A DNA stretch of 64,000 nucleotides from Caldilineaceae bacterium (GTDB lineage Bacteria > Chloroflexota > Anaerolineae > Caldilineales > Caldilineaceae): positions 182,569 through 246,568 of the forward strand of contig JADLDO010000048.1 of assembly GCA_020846635.1 (NCBI GenBank), in the 5' to 3' direction. The notes beneath the pieces are model-generated. The model was not told the DNA's origin, did no database searches, and saw nothing but the letters and a program-made list of their open reading frames with translations. Numbering within the stretch: the stretch's first letter is position 1; every line of letters begins with the position of its first letter. Position numbers and translations under genes: made by a program. Shown here piece after piece: positions 1 through 9,834 of the stretch.

Positions 1-1671
1 GACCAAGATGCCGCCTTCTGCCAGGGCAAGCAAGCAGTTCACCCCTGTCCCGACAGGGAACGCTTCGCCCCATGTGAAATGCTGTGGATCAAAAGGCCAA
101 AGCTCATCATCGACGGCGACGATGACACTGCCTTGTGTAGACGCGCCTGTTTGTGCCGGAGATGTGACGATCTGCCCTGGATGACGCCCCTTTGGGAAAA
201 GATGCTGGTGCAAAAGGGAGCCGTCGCTCGACAGCACGCCGAAGGCAAACGGTTCCTCTTTGGAGGGCAGACCGTTGCCCGCGCCACCGGTTGTGAAGTA
301 AAGGTACTGCGTATCAGCGGCAATTGCCATAACGGCCTGTTCGGGCACCAACTCTTTCCATACAGTCACCTCAAGTGTATCCACATCGACCCGGCTGATA
401 GCGCCCCCATAGACACCATAGCGCGCCAGCCATCCCGTCCAAAAGTGACCATCCGGCCCGATGACGCTGCGCCCTTCGGGGCGAATATAGTCGGGGAAGA
501 CGCTTTGCAGCGTGCGTGGATTGTGATTCGACACCTGTTCCCACGGCAGAGCCGGATCATAGACGATATGGTCGCCACCGGAATAGGCAGACATAAAGAG
601 ACGCTGGCCCGAAAAGGCCATCCCATAGACCTCTCCACCCTGGTCACAAACGACGTGCGAGTTCCACATGGTGCCGGAGTCGGGATCATACGAAAAGATG
701 GTTTGACCAAAGCCGGACGCGCCCCAGAGTTTGCCCTGGCTGTCGGCGATGAGGGTATGCACCCGTGTCGGTGGTCGCTCGGTGGGGATGGCTGCCAGGG
801 GTGGAAGCGGCTCACCGGCTGAAGCTGTGGGGGAGAAGATATAATACTCTTGACCGCGTGTTGCATAGATACGCCCATCGCCCAACGGCTGCTCATGCCG
901 GGAGCCGCTGTAGGGTGCTGGCAAAGGCTCCGGCAAGGGTGCTTGATCGAGGGGGACTTCGGCAAGCGTGCGGGTTGCATAACAGGTCATCGTATCGCCT
1001 GCCTCCACCCAGAGATGATCGGCACTTATCTGCTTGACCTGAGCATGGGCAGGGCCGAAACGCTCAAAAGCGCCCGTCGCCAGGTCGTAGAGCGTCAGGT
1101 GCATCTCCGCCATGCCACAGGCGACCAAGATTTTCCCTGGGATTTCTGAGTAGACGTAGCGGCTGTACAGGTTATCCTTGTTGGGTGACGCGCGCCCCAC
1201 GTTGTCGAGCCGGTGGCTGGTGGGGTCATAGCGCAGCAGCACGCAGCCGTTGTAGGTGCCGCCATAGACAAGACCATTACTCCCCCGGCAAAGGTTCCAG
1301 ATGTAGGTTTCGTTTGGATCGCGCAGCGGCTCCAACCACTCACGGTCGGCCAGTTCCAGCGCGTGCAGATAGCCCGACCGCGCGCAGGTTCCCACCAACA
1401 GGCGTTGGTCATCGAGGTTATACAGCGCCCAGGCCCCCTCATCACCGGGCAGCATGATCTCCTCACCTGCGCCATTCTCTGCGTCGATAAAGATCAGCTT
1501 ACCGGTTGATCCGGCGGCAAAGCTGGAGAGGACGATCTTCTGACGCCCATCCTTTGGATCGTGCAGCGTCGTAACGCCGAGGATGTTGAAGTTGCGGCAG
1601 GGGTGCGCCAATAAGGTCCCGACGGTTGGCGCGGCAGGCATCGCTTTATTTACGTTTGTTGGATCGGCCAT
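1..1671 (-). CDS. Beta-propeller protein of unknown function, 3' end cut by window edge
   Basis: An uninterrupted reading frame of 557 codons runs from the ATG at 1671 to base 1 without a stop, so the gene continues beyond the left edge. The protein starts MADPTNVNKAMPAAPTVGTL. It contains recurring short blade-like segments such as GKLIFIDAENGAGEEI, GGTYNGCVLLRYDP, GKLWGASGFGQTIFSYDP and GAISRVDVDTLEV, which suggest a beta-propeller (PQQ, SMP-30 or YVTN style). No signal peptide is obvious. The start overlaps the last 22 bases of the upstream lyase-like gene in another frame and follows AGGAG at 7-base spacing, so the two are probably translationally coupled. Function is not recognised. Binding or processing of a sugar or polysaccharide is only a guess from context. 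Confidence 0.7.
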   Translation of the reverse strand, partial: MADPTNVNKAMPAAPTVGTLLAHPCRNFNILGVTTLHDPKDGRQKIVLSSFAAGSTGKLIFIDAENGAGEEIMLPGDEGAWALYNLDDQRLLVGTCARSGYLHALELADREWLEPLRDPNETYIWNLCRGSNGLVYGGTYNGCVLLRYDPTSHRLDNVGRASPNKDNLYSRYVYSEIPGKILVACGMAEMHLTLYDLATGAFERFGPAHAQVKQISADHLWVEAGDTMTCYATRTLAEVPLDQAPLPEPLPAPYSGSRHEQPLGDGRIYATRGQEYYIFSPTASAGEPLPPLAAIPTERPPTRVHTLIADSQGKLWGASGFGQTIFSYDPDSGTMWNSHVVCDQGGEVYGMAFSGQRLFMSAYSGGDHIVYDPALPWEQVSNHNPRTLQSVFPDYIRPEGRSVIGPDGHFWTGWLARYGVYGGAISRVDVDTLEVTVWKELVPEQAVMAIAADTQYLYFTTGGAGNGLPSKEEPFAFGVLSSDGSLLHQHLFPKGRHPGQIVTSPAQTGASTQGSVIVAVDDELWPFDPQHFTWGEAFPVGTGVNCLLALAEGGILV

Positions 1672-4600
1672 GCCATCACTCCTGCGGATGCACGCGTTGC
1701 CACCACGATGCCGCCCTCTTTTGTTTGGATGAAGGCGAGCGTAGCCAATGGCCCGCCGGTCTCCAACTCGGAGACGACCTCTCCGGTGCTGTCGAGCCAT
1801 TGCACAAGACCGCTTTTTTCCGCCAGCATGATACGCAAGCCACTAGGCCCTTCGATTAAGCGCAAGTGGGTTGGGGGCGTGGCATGACGGTGGAGCCAAA
1901 CCACCTGCCCTGCGCTGTCCAGGCAGTATGTACTCTGGATGGCACTGCACGCCAGCAGTTCTTCGATGCCGTCGCCATTGACATCCGCAGCAGCCAATCC
2001 GGTCACGGTGTCTGCCGTGTAGAAGACATGCTGCAATTTACCCTCTGCGTCAACCACCTGAATCGAACCATCACGACAGCCAAATGCCGTGTGATAGGTT
2101 CCATCTGCCTGGCGCGCCACGGCGACATGGGTTACGCCTGGCGATTGCACCGTGTTGTGCTGCCAGAGCTTCTGGCCCTGATTGTCCACGCCAGACCACC
2201 AATAATACTCGGTGGCTGCGACCAGTTCCAGCTTGCCATCATTGTTCAGGTCTGCCACCGCGCCCGCAGCCGAGGCGTGGACACTTTCAAATTGCCAGAG
2301 CTTCTTGCCCTCAGCCGATAGCGCGTAGTAGTGCCAGTTTTCGGCCCCGGCGATGATCTCATCGCGACCATCGCCGTTGATGTCGGCGGTAAGCAGCACG
2401 CGCACAATGCCGTCACGTTTGTAGTAGGGAATGGCGTATTCCCACAGCACCGTACCGTTGGCGTCCAGCGCTGTCACCTTGCTCGCCGAGGAACCGGCGA
2501 TGATCGTCGGCGTGCCGTCCGCGCCTTGTATGACTGCCAATGCGGTAACTTTTCCTTCGATTTGGGTTGACCAGCGCGTTGTGCCATCTGTGGCGAGTCG
2601 CGTCACATGACCCTGATCGTCGCCTGTGACAATGCCCGCTTCGCCGCCATTTGGGAGAGGAGAGAGTACCGATACGGTTTGCCCCGGCAGGCTTTGCCAC
2701 TGCGGCGCGGTCACGGCGCGAGCCGCTGTCTGTGCAGCGTGGCTGCCCGGTGCTTCGGCCTTTTGCCACCACTCTGTCAGAATTTCTTGCAGAGTCGTGC
2801 TGCGCTCGTCATTCCGGCCATCCTGCGCGGGGGCGACGATCTGAAAAGTGTGTTTACCCGGCGGGACGCTAAAGGTGATGCTGCCCTCCTCTCGTCCCAC
2901 AGAGCGGAGCCAGCCATCGACTTGAACAGAGGATGCGTCGAGATCGATAAAGCGGAGCAGGGTTGCACGGCTGGCGATCACTTCGCCTTGTAAGCTGGTT
3001 AAGTCCAGCGCAAGGTGAACAGGGTACTCAGCCTCGAAGAAGGGGCTGCCCAGCGTCAAGTGCGTTGCCTGCACAAGTGATACCTCTTGCGGCCCCAATG
3101 CCCACAATTCGGCGTCGGTTTGCAGCCCATCTGTGGCCGCGGCCCCGGCTTCTTTCACCCCTAGCCATAGTAATCCCGCTGCTTCTTGCACCAATACCGA
3201 ACCGGCGCTCTGCTGCCTGGCGGACAAGGGCGCATCCGCGGCCCTGTGCGGTTGCAGCAGATTCAGGAAGAATTCCTGCTCGCCCACCCGGAGGTGGCGG
3301 CTGCGATTTTGGCTGAGCACTTTGACGACGGGTTCAGCGTGGGGATAGACGCTCCAATCGGCAGTGCTAAAGTGATCCTCGCTCAAGCTCTGGCTGGCCC
3401 CATCCAAGTTGCTAAGGGTTAGGTGGCGATCCTGTTGGCTCACCACCAGCCGCGCCGGGTCGAGTTGCGTTTCGCCAAGCACGCGCCACATCGCCCGGAA
3501 ATCATAGGCTTCGTCAGCCAGGGCGCGCATGGCATCGATCACCAGGAAATAACCGCCCTTGCGCCAGAGGATGTTGCGCTCCCAATCGACGCCGCCATAC
3601 TTTTTCACGGTCGTACGGCTGAAGCCCGACTTGGGCAGATCCACCACATAGTCGCACCAGGTAAAGGGCGGCATCTGCGAGCTACGCCCGCCGGACAAGG
3701 GCAAGACCCCTGTGTGAAAATTAGGCGATGAGCAGTAGTAATCGCCATCCGCCAGCCAAATACGCTCCAGCGCGGTCAGGCGGATCAGGGCGTTACAGTC
3801 ATAATGTTTGTGCCCGCCGACGGCTAACCCATCCAACAGCAGATATTCACTGGACGGATCAAAGTCGCTGCGAAAGACTATCTTGTCATAGGCGCGATCC
3901 GCGGGCAAAACTGCATCGCCATCAAACGAAGCATGGAAGGTCGGGTCCAGCGGCGTGACATGCGCGCCGGTCAGTTCGATTGGCTCCACAGCTTCTACAT
4001 CGGTGCGATACGCGCCCAGGCTGCCGGTTCCCGTTGGCATTTCGCGCTCATAGTTGGTGTTCTCTAAGGCCCATTGATAGCGACCATCCTGGTAATACCA
4101 GGCTGCCGCGGCCAGAATTGGAAATTCGGAACCCCATCCATAGACCTGGGCGGTATCGCCATAGGAACTCTGATAGCCCAGGTTGTCCATCGAATCAATG
4201 GCAAGGTTGCAAATGGAGCGCACATGCCCTTCGTCAAAAAAGGCGGGATAGGGGCGGATCAGCGCATATTCGAGGGTGTGTCCCAGCGTCAGCCATTGAT
4301 AGCCATTGCTGTTTTCATGCGAGCGCGCGCTGTGGCTCTGCGGCACAAAACATTCATCCGCGACATACATCCAGCGCTCTGCCTCGGCGACCCCATAATA
4401 GGTTTGGTAGTAGATGGCAGAGTGGAGCAGACCCAGGGCCGCAAAGGTCCAGTGATTGTGGCGGGTGCGTCGATGTAGCACCGCGTCTTTGGCATGGGGC
4501 ACTGCATCCTCGATAAATTGGGCATAGATGCGCGTGATGGCTAGACGGTCGGCGTCGGTCATGATGGGCGCAGTTTCGGCGAGGACAAAGGCAGGCATCA

Positions 4601-5441
4601 TGATCGGCAGCCGGAAATCGGCATCCATGCCCCACGGCCCACCATATTGCTCGCGGCCTTTCTGGAAATCTTCGTACATCAAATAGGCCAAACGCTTATA
4701 AATCTCGGCCCAACCGACATGGCCTGTGGTTGCGTAAAAGATACCTGCATGGCCCAGCGGGCCTGTAATGCCGCCATGCGCGCTGATCTCAAGCATATGA
4801 TGCGCTTCTTCGATCTGCTGCGCGATAAAACGTTCATCCGGCTCTTGGGCCAGCATGGGGACTTTAGCTTGGATTGCTTCGCTTAACTTGATCTCTAGTA
4901 AAGGCGGGAGGGAGAGTGTCTTGCCATCCGAATGGAGGAAAGCCGATTTCAAAACGGTCAAGAGACGATCCACACTTTGCGCCACGCCGCGGCTATTGCT
5001 CCCGCCGATGATGATCATATTGGAGCCGGTTCCCCACGGGTCGTGTACGGTCTGCAAGACATAGCCGCCCTGTCCGGGATAGCGGCTGTCGACAAAGATT
5101 TTGCGGCGCGCATAGAGAGGAGCAAAGAGGCGGTTGTCGAGCAGATTGCCCAACAAAAGTAGATTCTGGGTTGGCGGCGACCAGGGATCGAGCTGCGTAT
5201 CGAGGTAGATACGCAGCTCGATCCCTGTCTGCTGGTGGATTGCGGATTGGATGCGTTGCGCCAGGGCTGCATAGGCGGGACGGTCTGGGATGACGAGTGC
5301 AGCCGCCGCACCTGCGGGCGTGATCAACGGCGTGTCGATGAAAAGCTGTTTGGGTTCTTCAATGTCATTCCAATGAGCATAATGCCGGTGGACTGGGTGC
5401 GGCTGACCCGTTTTGGGCATTTGGCGTACCGGTGAAAGCAT
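1650..5441 (-). CDS. Heparinase II/III-like alpha-toroid protein with C-terminal beta-propeller
   Basis: Large protein of 1263 residues. The N-terminal ~170 residues resemble the accessory domain found before alpha/alpha-toroid polysaccharide lyases. Residues ~200-480 are helical and aromatic-rich (for example HNHWTFAALGLLHSAIYYQ). Residues ~530-800 look like the beta-sandwich of heparinase II/III proteins, with GGHKHYDCNALIRL and WLADGDYY. From about residue 960 to the end there are PQQ/FG-GAP blades (TADINGDGRDEIIAG, AADVNGDGIEELLA). The expected role is beta-elimination of a uronic-acid polysaccharide, but the assignment rests on fold-level resemblance only. No signal peptide is visible, unusual for a lyase. 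It sits between two other propeller genes on the same strand. Confidence 0.6.
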   Translation of the reverse strand: MLSPVRQMPKTGQPHPVHRHYAHWNDIEEPKQLFIDTPLITPAGAAAALVIPDRPAYAALAQRIQSAIHQQTGIELRIYLDTQLDPWSPPTQNLLLLGNLLDNRLFAPLYARRKIFVDSRYPGQGGYVLQTVHDPWGTGSNMIIIGGSNSRGVAQSVDRLLTVLKSAFLHSDGKTLSLPPLLEIKLSEAIQAKVPMLAQEPDERFIAQQIEEAHHMLEISAHGGITGPLGHAGIFYATTGHVGWAEIYKRLAYLMYEDFQKGREQYGGPWGMDADFRLPIMMPAFVLAETAPIMTDADRLAITRIYAQFIEDAVPHAKDAVLHRRTRHNHWTFAALGLLHSAIYYQTYYGVAEAERWMYVADECFVPQSHSARSHENSNGYQWLTLGHTLEYALIRPYPAFFDEGHVRSICNLAIDSMDNLGYQSSYGDTAQVYGWGSEFPILAAAAWYYQDGRYQWALENTNYEREMPTGTGSLGAYRTDVEAVEPIELTGAHVTPLDPTFHASFDGDAVLPADRAYDKIVFRSDFDPSSEYLLLDGLAVGGHKHYDCNALIRLTALERIWLADGDYYCSSPNFHTGVLPLSGGRSSQMPPFTWCDYVVDLPKSGFSRTTVKKYGGVDWERNILWRKGGYFLVIDAMRALADEAYDFRAMWRVLGETQLDPARLVVSQQDRHLTLSNLDGASQSLSEDHFSTADWSVYPHAEPVVKVLSQNRSRHLRVGEQEFFLNLLQPHRAADAPLSARQQSAGSVLVQEAAGLLWLGVKEAGAAATDGLQTDAELWALGPQEVSLVQATHLTLGSPFFEAEYPVHLALDLTSLQGEVIASRATLLRFIDLDASSVQVDGWLRSVGREEGSITFSVPPGKHTFQIVAPAQDGRNDERSTTLQEILTEWWQKAEAPGSHAAQTAARAVTAPQWQSLPGQTVSVLSPLPNGGEAGIVTGDDQGHVTRLATDGTTRWSTQIEGKVTALAVIQGADGTPTIIAGSSASKVTALDANGTVLWEYAIPYYKRDGIVRVLLTADINGDGRDEIIAGAENWHYYALSAEGKKLWQFESVHASAAGAVADLNNDGKLELVAATEYYWWSGVDNQGQKLWQHNTVQSPGVTHVAVARQADGTYHTAFGCRDGSIQVVDAEGKLQHVFYTADTVTGLAAADVNGDGIEELLACSAIQSTYCLDSAGQVVWLHRHATPPTHLRLIEGPSGLRIMLAEKSGLVQWLDSTGEVVSELETGGPLATLAFIQTKEGGIVVATRASAGVMAWPIQQT

Positions 5442-5509
5442 AGAAGTCTCTTTTCCAGTGGGTGGCTGAATACTTCATGTTATGTAGTATTTTGTAGAGA
5501 AGTTGATCC

Positions 5510-8002
5510 TTAGTCCAGTGGATTGACGAGTGTAGGCATGTAGAGCCTGTCAGTTGGTGCGGCCAGGAGATAGGTTCCCCACGCACAGGTGGTTGTGCTG
5601 ATCAGGCGCTCGGTCTGGTTATGCAGTGTGGGTTCAGGCGTGGAACAGGTTGTGTTCGCCTCGACCCAACCTTCTGGTGACTCCCACAGCAAAACCAACC
5701 CCTTTGCATCGGGCAGCGTTTGGAGATCAGCCTGATTGTACTTGATTTCAATGGTGAAGGGCAACAGTTCGTCATCTTGCCCCATCGCGCTTGACTGTGC
5801 GTTGGCATCTGCACTCGAGAGAGCGACTTCTAGCGCATGGCCGGTCGAAAGATAGCCGTTCGGTTCCTCCGGCAATACCGGCGTCACGACCACCTCGTCC
5901 TCACCTAGCCCCGCCGGAAAGATGATGCGGGTTCGCAATCCCTGCGTATCGGTGAACGAGATTTCTGTCTCGTTGTTGGGCAGGAGCGTCGCCGCCACGG
6001 GCTGCGCCAGGGCATGAAAGATATGTAGCTGCTCATCCTGCGAATTCACGGTGCGCTGTGGTGGCAGGTAGGTCAGCGCAGATGTCACCGGGGTAAGTGT
6101 GTAGTTGCCCGGATTTTGATCCTTGAAGATAAAACTTCCAGTGGCTCCTGTTGCCGCAATTGTGCCGGGATCGAGCTGCACATTGATCCCCCTCATGGGG
6201 CTGTTGTTAGCGTGCAGCACTTTCCCCTGGATGTCGTTGAGCGGATCAATCATGACAAAGTTGACGCCTGTGGCATTGGCTGACAGGGTGACAGCCTGTT
6301 CTGCCGGCGTGAAGCGATTGTTTTGATGGCTGGGCGTGACTGTGTAACTGTCGGGCGGCAGAGAGCCAAAGACATAATTGCCCTGTGCGTCCGTCACGGC
6401 GATTTGCCCGCCATCCAACGTCACAGTGACATCCGGCACGCCCTGGTTCTCCTCATCGACCACGCGCCCGCGCAGGGTATGCGCGGCGAGCAATATGCCC
6501 GTGCGATCGTTGGAACGGTGGAACATGGGCCAGGGTAGGGCACCCGTCGCCGGGCCGGTTTCCTGATAGATAAATGTCCGCAGGTAGCGGTCGTCAATAT
6601 GGTACCAGTTGGAGCCAATCGTTTCCAGCAGACCATCGCCATCCTGGTCGGTGATGATCAATAGGCTCTGAAGTTTCTCGCGCTGCTGTTCAAGCTGCCC
6701 CCCAGGGCCGTAGACCTGTCCCGATGCAAGTACGATTTCGACCTCGGAGTCGCCATCCACATCGGCAAGCAGCGGCGCTGCGTGGCGAAGATGAAATTCA
6801 CCGTGGACGGGAAAGCCTTGTACCAGGCTGCCGTTGCCATGCCAGGCGTAGAGTGTGTCCACTGTATGGATCACAACTTCGGGTGAGCCATCATTGTCCA
6901 GATCGCCGAGCGCAGGAGAGTTTGGCATGTCGGCATTGGTCGCCACCGGCCAACCGGGCAGAGGCTTGCCAAAGCGGTCAATGGCATAGACCTTCTTGCC
7001 GTCGGATGATTGGCCGCCGGGCTGGCGGCAGCTTTCATTGAAGTCGCCAGTGCCAAAGACAATATCGAGCGAGCCATCGCCGTTGATGTCGCCAATCGCA
7101 GGGGATGATTCGATATTTTGCGTGGTTTCAAATGGGAATCCTGGCAGCGGCGTGCTATCTCCTTTTACAGCATAAAAGAGATAGGGATTGGCGCAGTTGG
7201 GAATTTTGTAATTGTTGCTGCCGATGATGATGTCCAGCACACCATCGCCGTCGAGATCCGCCAGGGACGCAGTGGAGCGGCTTTCGCGCAGGATACCGCT
7301 CATGCCGTCGAGGAGATAGCTGCGATCGAGCGGCCAACCCGTTACATAGTTGCCTGTATGGTGAAAGGCGTGAATCCGTCGATCCATGCCGCCGATGACA
7401 ATTTCCATATCCCCATCGCCATCAATATCACCCAGGGAGGGTGTGGAGATAAAACCGTCGGGAGCATCATCTCCCAATGCATTGAAGGCATAGCGCGGCC
7501 AACCGTTCATCAGTTCAAAATAGTCGGGCGCGCCTCGATAGGTGAGGACGACGACAGCGCCAGGGCCATCCGCATCCAGCGGTTCTGCGCCACCCGTCGC
7601 CACGACAAGCTCGAAGGCCCCGTCATGGTCGAGATCGGCAGCCGCCAAGCTCGACTGGATGCGCGTTTTGGTGTAGCGAATCGTCTCGCCGCGCGAGTTG
7701 GTGTAGGGAGGCAGATACTCCGCGATATTTTTGTCCCAAACGGTTTCATAGGTTGCGCCGTCGATCACCGAAATATAGCCATCGACACTGCCGCCGATGA
7801 GTTCCTGTTTGCCATCCCCATCGAGATCGATGGCGAGCATAGAGGACAGCTTGATTTCGTGGGACATTAGAAAGACGGTTGGATCTTCCGCCAAAGCCGG
7901 GCGTGCAGTGCCAAGCAACATACCAACGGCAAAGACGCAGGATAGCACTGTTGAGAGGAGCAGCGGCAGCAATGTTGGGGTGCGGCGGATCATATTTTTC
8001 AT
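5510..8002 (-). CDS. Secreted FG-GAP/VCBS repeat protein with carboxypeptidase-regulatory-like domains
   Basis: 830 residues. A Sec signal peptide (positive MKNMIRR, hydrophobic stretch, ALA cleavage at about residue 38) is followed by at least seven FG-GAP-type calcium-binding blades (DLDGDGKQELIGG, DIDGDGDMEIVIGG, DINGDGSLDIVFGTG, DLDNDGSPEVVIH). Residues ~510-690 hold two carboxypeptidase-regulatory-like modules (VVDEENQGVPDVTVTLDGG; NYTLTP). The C-terminus ends ...LYMPTLVNPLD. The likely place is the cell surface or outside the cell, in carbohydrate binding or adhesion. The gene lies 68 bases upstream of the toroid/propeller gene on the same strand. RBS AAGG precedes the ATG at 8002. Confidence 0.8.
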   Translation of the reverse strand: MKNMIRRTPTLLPLLLSTVLSCVFAVGMLLGTARPALAEDPTVFLMSHEIKLSSMLAIDLDGDGKQELIGGSVDGYISVIDGATYETVWDKNIAEYLPPYTNSRGETIRYTKTRIQSSLAAADLDHDGAFELVVATGGAEPLDADGPGAVVVLTYRGAPDYFELMNGWPRYAFNALGDDAPDGFISTPSLGDIDGDGDMEIVIGGMDRRIHAFHHTGNYVTGWPLDRSYLLDGMSGILRESRSTASLADLDGDGVLDIIIGSNNYKIPNCANPYLFYAVKGDSTPLPGFPFETTQNIESSPAIGDINGDGSLDIVFGTGDFNESCRQPGGQSSDGKKVYAIDRFGKPLPGWPVATNADMPNSPALGDLDNDGSPEVVIHTVDTLYAWHGNGSLVQGFPVHGEFHLRHAAPLLADVDGDSEVEIVLASGQVYGPGGQLEQQREKLQSLLIITDQDGDGLLETIGSNWYHIDDRYLRTFIYQETGPATGALPWPMFHRSNDRTGILLAAHTLRGRVVDEENQGVPDVTVTLDGGQIAVTDAQGNYVFGSLPPDSYTVTPSHQNNRFTPAEQAVTLSANATGVNFVMIDPLNDIQGKVLHANNSPMRGINVQLDPGTIAATGATGSFIFKDQNPGNYTLTPVTSALTYLPPQRTVNSQDEQLHIFHALAQPVAATLLPNNETEISFTDTQGLRTRIIFPAGLGEDEVVVTPVLPEEPNGYLSTGHALEVALSSADANAQSSAMGQDDELLPFTIEIKYNQADLQTLPDAKGLVLLWESPEGWVEANTTCSTPEPTLHNQTERLISTTTCAWGTYLLAAPTDRLYMPTLVNPLD

Positions 8003-8364
8003 GGTTTACCTTGTGTGACTCAAACAACATCCCATTGAACGAAAGGGTACGGCAGCGACGACGTGGCAGTTTCCCCACGGTATCATATCATCCGCATTCC
8101 GAATGTAGCATAGACGCCTTCTCTACTGCTGCTACATTCTGCGTATACCACGTACGACCTTTGATCCTTTTAGCATGGCTGGCGTTGCCAAAGCGTTCCC
8201 TGTCCAGAGAAGGAGGGAACGCTCGCCTGCCCCAACGCGAGATACGCCGCGAGAGGTGTGTGGATGGCAAAGGCAGCGAGGGCGGTGTAGAATGGGGCAT
8301 TGTGCCTGGCAACCCAGTGATCTACCAGTGATCTAGAGGAACAGTATAGATAGATGGCAGAGAA
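8003..8364. promoter_or_regulatory. Divergent intergenic region with two inverted repeats
   Basis: 362 bases separate the minus-strand FG-GAP gene and the plus-strand MFS gene; no gene is seen. GAATGTAGCA at 8101-8110 is matched by TGCTACATTC at 8130-8139 (10-bp perfect arms, 19 bases apart). The 11-base CATTCCGAATG palindrome overlaps the left arm at 8095-8105. A second inverted repeat has arms AGCGTTCCCT (8193-8202) and AGGGAACGCT (8215-8224). The first pair has the geometry of an operator or leader hairpin. No convincing -35/-10 pair was found. Confidence 0.5.
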
Positions 8365-9834
8365 ATGAATTATCGGCGGGCGATAGACGCAGTTCAGCAG
8401 CGGCTCTGGCCGCGCGCAACAGCCGGGGCTAAAATTGAGCCGGTTGCCGGTTGGGATTTGCGAGCAGTGCTGATTGGGGTAATGGTGCCGATGGGGATGA
8501 CGGTCCTCAACCTCACCATGTTTGGTGTGGCGCTGCCCGCCATCCGCGACAGCTTTAATCTTGAGGCAGATACGGTTGCGTGGCTGGTGACATCGTACAC
8601 GCTTCCCTTCGTGATGTTCATGCCCCTCTATGGCCGACTTGGGGATGGGTTGGGCAAGCGACGCCTTTTTAGCGTTGGTATTATCCTCTTTTTTATTGGA
8701 ACCATGCTCTGTCTCATCACCGAGTCCCTCGAACTCTTAATCGTAGGGCGTGTGATCCAGGGGATCGGCACAGCGGGCGTCAACCCTCTCTGTATTGCGG
8801 TCATTGCCGAGCTGTTTCCCGACCGTGAGCGCGGGCGCGCGCTGGCGACGTGGAGTTCGACGGGGCCTGCCACGGGTATGATCGCGCCCTTTATGGGTGG
8901 GATATTGGTTGACCATTTCGGTTGGCAATCGATGTTTTGGACGGGGATATTGGCCTCGGTGGTGGCGCTGTGGGTCGTGCGCCGCTATGTGCCAAGACTT
9001 GCGCCCAAGCCGCAGCCGGGTTTCTTGCGTAACTTCGACTGGATCGGTATGGCGCTCTTGAGCGGGGCGATTGTGATGCTGGTCGCCTATCTCTCCAGCC
9101 GGTCGCTGACCGGGGTTGAGCCATTGCAGGATTGGCGTTTGGCGCTGGCTACGGTTGTTCTGGGCCTGGGCTTCTGGGGGTGGGAGCGTCGCCATGCCCA
9201 CCCGCTGGTTCCGCTCAATCTCTTTGCTGTGCCCAATTTCAGCCGTACATCGCTGGCGGCTGGTCTGCGGATGATCCTGATGAGCAGCGAGGGTTTTCTG
9301 ATTCCGCTCTACTTGACCGATATCTACGATGTTTCCAGCACCCAAATTGGCATGCTCATCACGCTGCAAGCCGGCGCGCTGCTGGCTGCCGTTCGCTTCG
9401 GGGGGCCGTTGGCTGACCGTTGGAGCCGTCGTTTTCCTGTGCTGATTGGTTTTGCGACACAAGCATTGATCATGATCTATTTCGCCAATTTGCCCGAAAC
9501 GCTGCCACTATGGGGGCCTGCATTAGGCATCGCCATCCACGGTGGCGCAGCAGGGCTATCACTTGCCGTACTGCATCGTTTGGCGATGGACGATGTACCT
9601 GTGAGCCAATCCGGCGCGGCGGCGGGCCTCTACAGCATGATGCGCTTTTTTGGCAGCATTATCGGGGCGACCATCGGCGGCGTGATCCTTCGGCAAGCCC
9701 TAGACTATTATGCCAGCCCGCTGCATGCCTATCATCTCGCCTTCTGGTGTTGGGCGGCAGTGGCAACGCTGGCTGTGGTGGTCATTTGGCCTGTGCGTGA
9801 GGCAAAGGCGCGTGCAGTGGCGACGCAGCACTAG
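8365..9834 (+). CDS. MFS transporter, DHA2/EmrB-QacA-like drug:H+ antiporter
   Basis: 489 residues with about 14 hydrophobic segments. The family signature motif A after the second segment is visible (YGRLGDGLGKRRLF), as is the motif C-like stretch around STGPATGMIAPFMGGILVD. The length and 14-helix pattern fit the DHA2 family (EmrB/QacA), which exports drugs or small hydrophobic compounds using the proton gradient. The substrate cannot be read from sequence. The gene is alone on the plus strand and its last four bases overlap the convergent oxidoreductase gene. No strong RBS precedes the ATG. Confidence 0.85.
   Translation: MNYRRAIDAVQQRLWPRATAGAKIEPVAGWDLRAVLIGVMVPMGMTVLNLTMFGVALPAIRDSFNLEADTVAWLVTSYTLPFVMFMPLYGRLGDGLGKRRLFSVGIILFFIGTMLCLITESLELLIVGRVIQGIGTAGVNPLCIAVIAELFPDRERGRALATWSSTGPATGMIAPFMGGILVDHFGWQSMFWTGILASVVALWVVRRYVPRLAPKPQPGFLRNFDWIGMALLSGAIVMLVAYLSSRSLTGVEPLQDWRLALATVVLGLGFWGWERRHAHPLVPLNLFAVPNFSRTSLAAGLRMILMSSEGFLIPLYLTDIYDVSSTQIGMLITLQAGALLAAVRFGGPLADRWSRRFPVLIGFATQALIMIYFANLPETLPLWGPALGIAIHGGAAGLSLAVLHRLAMDDVPVSQSGAAAGLYSMMRFFGSIIGATIGGVILRQALDYYASPLHAYHLAFWCWAAVATLAVVVIWPVREAKARAVATQH

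Noticed and set aside
79..822. Open frame of 247 codons on the plus strand near the left edge
   Set aside because: It runs opposite the 557-codon propeller frame that continues past the edge, and its composition is not protein-like.
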